Part shown: in pieces, positions 1-3,252 of the stretch
Layout: each line of letters begins with the position of its first letter
How positions within the stretch are numbered: position 1 is the stretch's first letter
From: Oscillatoria sp. Prado101
Lineage (GTDB): Bacteria; Cyanobacteriota; Cyanobacteriia; Cyanobacteriales; Oscillatoriaceae
Length of the DNA stretch: 5,546 nucleotides
Assembly (NCBI GenBank): GCA_025454445.1
Contig: JALOOK010000343.1
Location: forward strand, 1 to 5,546
Reading direction: 5' to 3'
Program-made: the position numbers and the translations under genes
The notes under the pieces: model-generated
What the model saw: only the letters and a program-made list of their open reading frames with translations
Database searches by the model: none
What the model was told of the DNA's origin: nothing

Positions 1-4
1 AAAC

Positions 5-13
5 TGATATAAT
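5..13 (+). promoter_or_regulatory. Extended -10 promoter element of petN
   Basis: TATAAT at 8-13 matches the sigma-70 -10 consensus exactly. It is preceded by TG one base away (5-6), giving the extended form TGnTATAAT. Transcription would start near 20, leaving a leader of roughly 38 nt before petN. The -35 region would lie left of the window, so only half of the promoter can be judged. Confidence 0.7.
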
Positions 14-57
14 ATAGGGCTTGGAGTTATTGTGTACTGTTTTTTAAAGGGACGGCT

Positions 58-147
58 ATGGATATTCTGACGCTTGGTTGGGCTGCATTGCTCAGTGTTT
101 TCACCTTCTCGATAGCGATGGTAGTCTGGGGGCGCAACGGTTTGTAG
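58..147 (+). CDS. petN: Cytochrome b6f complex subunit VIII (PetN)
   Basis: This gene encodes a 29-residue subunit of the cytochrome b6f complex, the thylakoid plastoquinol:plastocyanin/cytochrome c6 oxidoreductase linking photosystems II and I. The translation starts MDILTLGW and ends AMVVWGRNGL, the near-invariant ends of cyanobacterial and chloroplast PetN, and 29 residues is the normal family length. Residues about 5-23 form one hydrophobic membrane-spanning helix. The ATG is preceded by a good Shine-Dalgarno stretch, AAAGGGA at 46-52, and by an extended -10 promoter. No partner gene follows closely: the next reading frame starts 300 bp later, beyond a repeat array, so the gene looks monocistronic here. 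It is below the length cut-off of many gene callers. Recognition rests on the peptide and is very secure. Confidence 0.96.
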   Translation: MDILTLGWAALLSVFTFSIAMVVWGRNGL

Positions 148-166
148 GCTGTCCCCGCTGCCGTTT

Positions 167-304
167 GTAGTTGGGCTTTAGCCCTCTTGTTCGTAGTTGG
201 GCTTTAGCCCTCTTGTTCCTAGTTGGGCTTCAGCCCACTTGTTCGTAGTTGGGCTTTAGCCCTCTTGTTCCTAGTTGGGCTTCAGCCCAAAAGTTTGTAG
301 TTGG
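167..304. repeat. Tandem array of 26-bp hairpin repeats downstream of petN
   Basis: Five 26-bp units lie head to tail at 167-192, 193-218, 219-244, 245-270 and 271-296. A degenerate sixth start (GTAGTTGG) lies at 297-304. Units 1, 2 and 4 are identical. Units 3 and 5 begin with C instead of G and carry TTCAG instead of TTTAG. Units 2-3 and 4-5 therefore form a repeated 52-bp pair differing only in the last bases. Each unit contains a small inverted repeat, GGGCT/AGCCC. In unit 5 it grows to TTGGGCT/AGCCCAA (275-281 with 284-290). There is no coding potential. The array may act as a 3' transcript structure for petN, but that is inference. Confidence 0.92.
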
Positions 305-306
305 AC

Positions 307-347
307 ATTGGGCATCATCGCATTGGGCATTGCGCATCATGCCCAAT
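307..347. repeat. ATTGGGCAT direct and inverted repeat
   Basis: ATTGGGCAT occurs twice in direct orientation (307-315 and 322-330) and once inverted as ATGCCCAAT (339-347). The second and third copies form a perfect 9-bp stem with an 8-nt loop. No T-run follows, so it is not a standard intrinsic terminator. It follows directly on the 26-bp array and looks like a different repeat family. The rest of the gap up to 447 shows nothing clear. A TTGAAA at 404-409 and TTTAATATACGAT at 415-427 do not combine into a well-spaced promoter. Confidence 0.7.
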
Positions 348-447
348 ACCCATGTCCTAAACTGACTGTCTACTGCTATATGCTTGTTTATCCAGATACT
401 GCTTTGAAAAATTGTTTAATATACGATAAGTTTACTGGCTTCAGAAT

Positions 448-1524
448 ATGAGTGCCTCACAGAAAAGAAATCTCTGGGATTCGATAAGTAATTTAGCGCT
501 GATTCGGTTTTTGCTTCTGTTCGCCTCAGGGTGGGCTTTTCTCCAGCTTTTATCTTACTTTGAAACTGTGATTGTTGTTTTCACATTTTCAGCAATTGTG
601 GCTTTTCTACTCAGCTATCCTGTGAGATGGCTGCAGCGGTTTTTACCCAGAGGTATAGCAGTTGGCTTAGTGTTCTTGCTGAGTCTGGTAGTTGTTGGCG
701 GTTTGACCATCACTGTGGGCTTAGCGCTTCTCTCTCAAGGGCAGCAATTAATTAACAGGGTGACAGAGTTTGTCAACGATCTCGCCCCTCTATCCCAGCG
801 AACAGAAGCGTTTCTCCGCGAGCGCAACCTTCAGGTCAATTTGCAGGTTATTGAAGAACAATTGCGATCTCAAGCTTTAGCAGGATTGGTTTCTAGTATA
901 GCTGTTCTGCAAGTATTTGTCACTAATTTAGTGAGCTTGATTCTGATTTGGGTGGTTTCTTTTTTCATGGTTTTAGATGGGGAGAGACTTTGGCGGTTGC
1001 TGCTGAAAATTATGCCGGTACACCTGCATGAACGATTGACAATTACGATTCAGCGGAACTTTTTAGGGTTTTTTCAGGGGCAGCTGCTCTTAATGCTATT
1101 TATGACAACTGCTAGCTTTGTTGTTTTGCTGGCATTACAGGTGAATTTTCCCTTGGTTTTAGCGGTCATCCTGGGAGTTTTTGAGTTAGTGCCTGGAATT
1201 GGAGCGACATTAGGCATTAGCTTGATTTCTTTCCTGGTGGTAGCTCAAAATGTTTGGTTGGCTTTAAAAGTCCTATTATCTTGCATCATCCTCCAGCAGC
1301 TACAAGACAATTTGATTTACCCCAGAATTATGCGAAACTCACTCAATATAAATCCTATTTTGGTGTTTTTCGCTCTTTTAATAGGAGCCAGATCCGCAGG
1401 GCTTTTAGGTATAGTTATTGCTATACCTATTACTGGAGTCCTGGTAAGTTGGTTTGAAATTGAGGAAATGAAAGGAGAGGGTGAGGCAAAACTTAGAGAG
1501 TCAAAATTGGGAAGTAAAAATTAA
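448..1524 (+). CDS. AI-2E transporter (PerM/UPF0118) family membrane protein
   Basis: This 358-residue protein has the usual length and layout of the AI-2E transporter family. There are hydrophobic helices at about 17-36, 38-57 and 68-95. A polar helical segment follows (about 96-145), then a long hydrophobic stretch at 148-175. A C-terminal membrane block spans about 205-335. Two family hallmarks are visible: PGIGATLG at 249-256 and QDNLIYPRIM at 286-295, followed by the hydrophobic GIVIAIPI end (321-328). The tail (339-358) is charged and probably cytoplasmic. The family name comes from E. coli TqsA. Cyanobacteria carry several paralogues whose substrate is unknown, so autoinducer export should not be assumed. 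No good Shine-Dalgarno sequence precedes the ATG, but it lies just before the first membrane helix and is the natural start. The gene stands alone. Confidence 0.9.
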   Translation: MSASQKRNLWDSISNLALIRFLLLFASGWAFLQLLSYFETVIVVFTFSAIVAFLLSYPVRWLQRFLPRGIAVGLVFLLSLVVVGGLTITVGLALLSQGQQLINRVTEFVNDLAPLSQRTEAFLRERNLQVNLQVIEEQLRSQALAGLVSSIAVLQVFVTNLVSLILIWVVSFFMVLDGERLWRLLLKIMPVHLHERLTITIQRNFLGFFQGQLLLMLFMTTASFVVLLALQVNFPLVLAVILGVFELVPGIGATLGISLISFLVVAQNVWLALKVLLSCIILQQLQDNLIYPRIMRNSLNINPILVFFALLIGARSAGLLGIVIAIPITGVLVSWFEIEEMKGEGEAKLRESKLGSKN

Positions 1525-1689
1525 CTGTTTTGCGGGATTAAATTGCCGGTTCTGCCTCAGTCTGAGTGGGGCGGTTCAAAACGCAAGTCCTTGTCACCAA
1601 GGAAAGCTGGTAAAGCCGCTCCCAAACGTGAGTGAGAGGGGGTGTATAAATCAACCCAAGTTGCTACGATCGCAGTGAGTCAGGTGATA
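1525..1689. other. Non-coding gap left of the inverted-repeat element
   Basis: No gene is visible. Possible folds are CCTTG-TCAC-CAAGG (1589-1602) and a weak structure at about 1546-1574 built on CTCA/TGAG and CCG/CGG. Neither is followed by a T-run, so a terminator for the upstream membrane-protein gene is possible but not shown. Confidence 0.4.
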
Positions 1690-1896
1690 TCCCCCCCTAG
1701 CCCCCTCACAGGTGTAGGTCTTTTACACACCTTGGCAGAAATGGCGTTTTTCCGTGGGCAACTCCCTCTTCTCTCTTGGCGCTCTCTGCGTCGGGCGCGG
1801 TTCATTACTAATTTTAACTTAACACCAATGCCCCCACAGCCACCGTGTGCAAAAAACCCACACTTGTGAGCCTTTTTAAGGGGGGTTTGGGGGGAG
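1690..1896. mobile_element. MITE-like inverted-repeat element, about 207 bp
   Basis: The stretches 1705-1738 and 1837-1870 are inverted copies of each other: 27 of 34 positions pair by my hand alignment without gaps, sharing CTCACA, GTGT, TTTT and CACAC blocks. Outside them the left arm carries two C-runs separated by TAG (1691-1705). The right arm carries, on the other strand, two C-runs separated by AAA (1880-1894), with about 10 extra bases (CCTTTTTAAGG-like, 1871-1882) before the core arm. The arms enclose roughly 100 bp without coding potential, part of it a degenerate pyrimidine/GGCGC stretch (1764-1800). This is the architecture of a non-autonomous miniature element or a long palindromic intergenic repeat. 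I see no convincing target-site duplication, so transposition is an inference. Confidence 0.6.
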
Positions 1897-2103
1897 CTGG
1901 ATGCAAAGACATTGTAGGTAGAAACTTGAGTGAAATTAATTGTTAATCAGCCCTAGGGCCAGAAACCGTTTTTCTTCTCTAGACAGCCATAATTTTTCCA
2001 CTTCCTCACCAGAAGAAACCCGGTTTATTGTGGCAACACCGGCTTCCGGCATCAAAAGTTAGGGCAGCGGTGCGCCCAACCCTTTAATGCAGAACTTTTC
2101 CGA
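1897..2103. other. Non-coding leader region of the DJ-1 gene
   Basis: No gene is visible. The region holds a 10-bp palindrome GCCCTAGGGC (1950-1959) and two related fragments, AGAAACCG near 1961 and AGAAACCCGGTTT (2014-2026), the latter resembling half of a palindromic repeat. A weak CCGGT/ACCGG dyad lies at 2020-2042. No known riboswitch is recognised. Confidence 0.35.
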
Positions 2104-2109
2104 TATAAT
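2104..2109 (+). promoter_or_regulatory. Putative -10 box of the DJ-1-family gene
   Basis: TATAAT at 2104-2109 is a perfect -10 hexamer, 29 bases before the start codon. No convincing -35 hexamer sits 16-18 bp upstream; the bases there read CCCTTTAA. The promoter may be activator-dependent, or the match may be by chance in an AT-rich leader. Confidence 0.5.
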
Positions 2110-2138
2110 TTTACCATAAACTTAGTCAGGGAAACAAC

Positions 2139-2738
2139 ATGGCTGGCAAAAAAATCTTGATGCTCGTCGGTGACTTCGTGGAAGACTACGAGGTGATGGT
2201 GCCCTTTCAAGCCTTACTGATGGTGGGCCACACCGTCAGCGCCATCTGCCCTAACAAGAAAGCCGGTCAGAAGGTTCGCACCGCAGTCCACGATTTTGAA
2301 GGGGACCAGACCTACAGCGAGAAACCCGGTCACAACTTCACTTTAAACGCCACCTTCGATGAAGTGGATGCTGCAGATTACGACGCCTTGGTAATTCCGG
2401 GCGGACGTGCGCCGGAATATATCCGCCTCAATGAAAAGGTGCTGGAAATTACCCGCCACTTCGCCCGCACCAACAAGCCGATCGCTGCAGTGTGCCACGG
2501 TTTACAAGTCTTGGCTGCAGCCGGTGTGCTGGAAGGCAAGCGCTGCACAGCTTACCCCGCCTGCGGTCCAGATGTGGTGCGGGCCGGAGGCGAATACATT
2601 CAGATTGCCGTCGATCAGGCGGTGGTTGATGGTAACCTGGTGACGGCACCGGCATGGCCGGCCCACCCCCGCTGGCTAGCTGAATTCCTCAAAGTTCTGG
2701 GCACCCGCATCGAACACGGCGATTTAGTCTCCGTCTGA
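2139..2738 (+). CDS. DJ-1/PfpI family protein, plant DJ-1D-like (putative glyoxalase III or deglycase)
   Basis: This 199-residue single-domain protein belongs to the DJ-1/PfpI (class I glutamine amidotransferase-like) superfamily. The nucleophile elbow is AAVCHGLQ, with Cys119 followed by His120. Glu15 in the FVEDYE segment matches the conserved acid that contacts the cysteine in PfpI-type enzymes. VIPGGRAPEY (85-94) is the typical loop. Segments such as HDFEGDQTYSEKPGH (51-65), NATFDEVD and LVTAPAWPAHP closely resemble, from memory, Arabidopsis DJ-1D, a tandem two-domain protein with reported glutathione-independent glyoxalase activity. The likely role is cytosolic methylglyoxal detoxification or carbonyl/oxidative-stress protection. 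Family members are also described as proteases, chaperones or deglycases, so the exact reaction is open. AGGGA at 2128-2132 is a well-spaced Shine-Dalgarno sequence fixing the ATG. The gene looks more GC-rich than the upstream membrane-protein gene. Confidence 0.93.
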   Translation: MAGKKILMLVGDFVEDYEVMVPFQALLMVGHTVSAICPNKKAGQKVRTAVHDFEGDQTYSEKPGHNFTLNATFDEVDAADYDALVIPGGRAPEYIRLNEKVLEITRHFARTNKPIAAVCHGLQVLAAAGVLEGKRCTAYPACGPDVVRAGGEYIQIAVDQAVVDGNLVTAPAWPAHPRWLAEFLKVLGTRIEHGDLVSV

Positions 2739-2753
2739 AACAGCCCAGGCAAA

Positions 2754-2777
2754 AGCACAGGCGCTCTGGCCTGTGCT
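2754..2777 (+). terminator. Hairpin after the DJ-1-family gene, possible terminator
   Basis: AGCACAGGC (2754-2762) and GCCTGTGCT (2769-2777) form a perfect 9-bp stem with a 6-nt loop, 15 bases after the stop codon. What follows is CT-rich (TCTCTCTCCC) rather than a clean T-run. Termination or 3'-end protection is likely, but the site is not a textbook intrinsic terminator. Confidence 0.55.
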
Positions 2778-2821
2778 ACGTCTCTCTCCCGCGCTTGCGT
2801 TCCAGGCTTATATACCAGATT

Positions 2822-2849
2822 TTGACCGAAAACTAACGCCTGTTACAAC
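2822..2849 (+). promoter_or_regulatory. Putative promoter of the DUF167 gene
   Basis: TTGACC (2822-2827) matches five of six bases of the -35 consensus. After 16 bp comes TACAAC (2844-2849), a four-of-six -10 preceded by TG at 2841-2842 (extended form). Transcription would start near 2856, about 46 nt before the start codon. The -10 lies inside the nested inverted repeat at 2833-2871. Confidence 0.45.
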
Positions 2850-2871
2850 ACTTAACAAAAATCTGCGTTAG
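2833..2871. repeat. Nested inverted repeat over the DUF167 promoter and start site
   Basis: Outer arms CTAACGC (2833-2839) and GCGTTAG (2865-2871) are perfect 7-bp complements. Inside them TGTTA (2841-2845) and TAACA (2853-2857) form a second 5-bp stem with a 7-nt loop. Together they make one interrupted hairpin covering the predicted -10 and start site. It could be a regulator-binding dyad or a DNA/RNA structure. Confidence 0.55.
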
Positions 2872-2901
2872 CTCACTTATCACCTATAAAACCAAAGCTG
2901 T

Positions 2902-3126
2902 ATGCCACTGATAAAAGTCAAAGTAAAACCCAATTCAAAACAGCAAACTATCATAGAAGAACCCGATGGCAGCCTGACAGTACAGCTGAAGTCGCCGCCG
3001 GTGGATGGCAAAGCGAATGAGGAACTCATCAAACTCCTGGCTGTAAAATTTGACGTGCCCAAATCTCAAATACGAATCAAATCAGGGCTGTCCTCAAAAA
3101 ATAAGCTAGTTGAAATCGTGCTCTAA
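2902..3126 (+). CDS. DUF167/YggU (UPF0235) family protein
   Basis: This 74-residue protein has the full DUF167 pattern: KVKVKPNSKQ near the N-terminus, the signature PPVDGKANEELIKLLA (32-47), the FDVPKSQIRI segment (50-59) and SGLSSKNK (61-68) before the last strand. Its length is slightly short of the roughly 95-residue E. coli YggU but normal for cyanobacterial members. These are small cytosolic alpha/beta proteins with no agreed function, so none is assigned. There is no clear Shine-Dalgarno sequence before the ATG, but family similarity begins immediately after it, supporting this start. The gene lies 163 bp after the DJ-1 gene with a hairpin between, so it is probably a separate transcript, and it converges with the large gene on the minus strand. 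Confidence 0.93.
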   Translation: MPLIKVKVKPNSKQQTIIEEPDGSLTVQLKSPPVDGKANEELIKLLAVKFDVPKSQIRIKSGLSSKNKLVEIVL

Positions 3127-3145
3127 GTGTAACGCACCCTATACT

Positions 3146-3162
3146 ATGCATTTTAAGTGCAT
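3146..3162. terminator. Small dyad in the convergent gap, possible bidirectional terminator
   Basis: ATGCA (3146-3150) and TGCAT (3158-3162) form a 5-bp stem with a 7-nt loop. It lies in the 126-bp gap between the convergent DUF167 and GGDEF-EAL genes, where a shared terminator would be expected. The stem is short and no strong T-run follows on either strand, so support is mainly positional. Confidence 0.25.
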
Positions 3163-3252
3163 CGTCTGTTCTACTTATTGGCGTCATACCCTGCGTTAAG
3201 CAGATCCGCGCGTCTATTGCGTATTGGCAGGTAAAATCAAAACGCATATCTG

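Noticed and set aside
167..304. CRISPR array interpretation of the 26-bp repeats
   Set aside because: The units are directly adjacent with no unique spacers and no cas genes nearby.
1481..1678. 65-codon frame overlapping the end of the AI-2E-family gene
   Set aside because: It starts inside the membrane-protein gene in another frame, has no recognisable domain, and runs into non-coding DNA.
1642..1869. 75-codon plus-strand frame beginning with GTG in the 1525-2138 gap
   Set aside because: It overlaps almost exactly the inverted-repeat element, has a low-complexity Pro/Arg-rich translation with no family likeness, and lacks a ribosome binding site.
2885..2890. TATAAA as -10 box for the DUF167 gene
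   Set aside because: No -35-like hexamer lies at the right distance, and transcription would begin almost at the start codon. The TTGACC/TACAAC pair further upstream fits better.
2880..3062. 60-codon minus-strand frame opposite the DUF167 gene
   Set aside because: The plus-strand frame has clear DUF167 motifs; the antisense peptide is unrecognisable.
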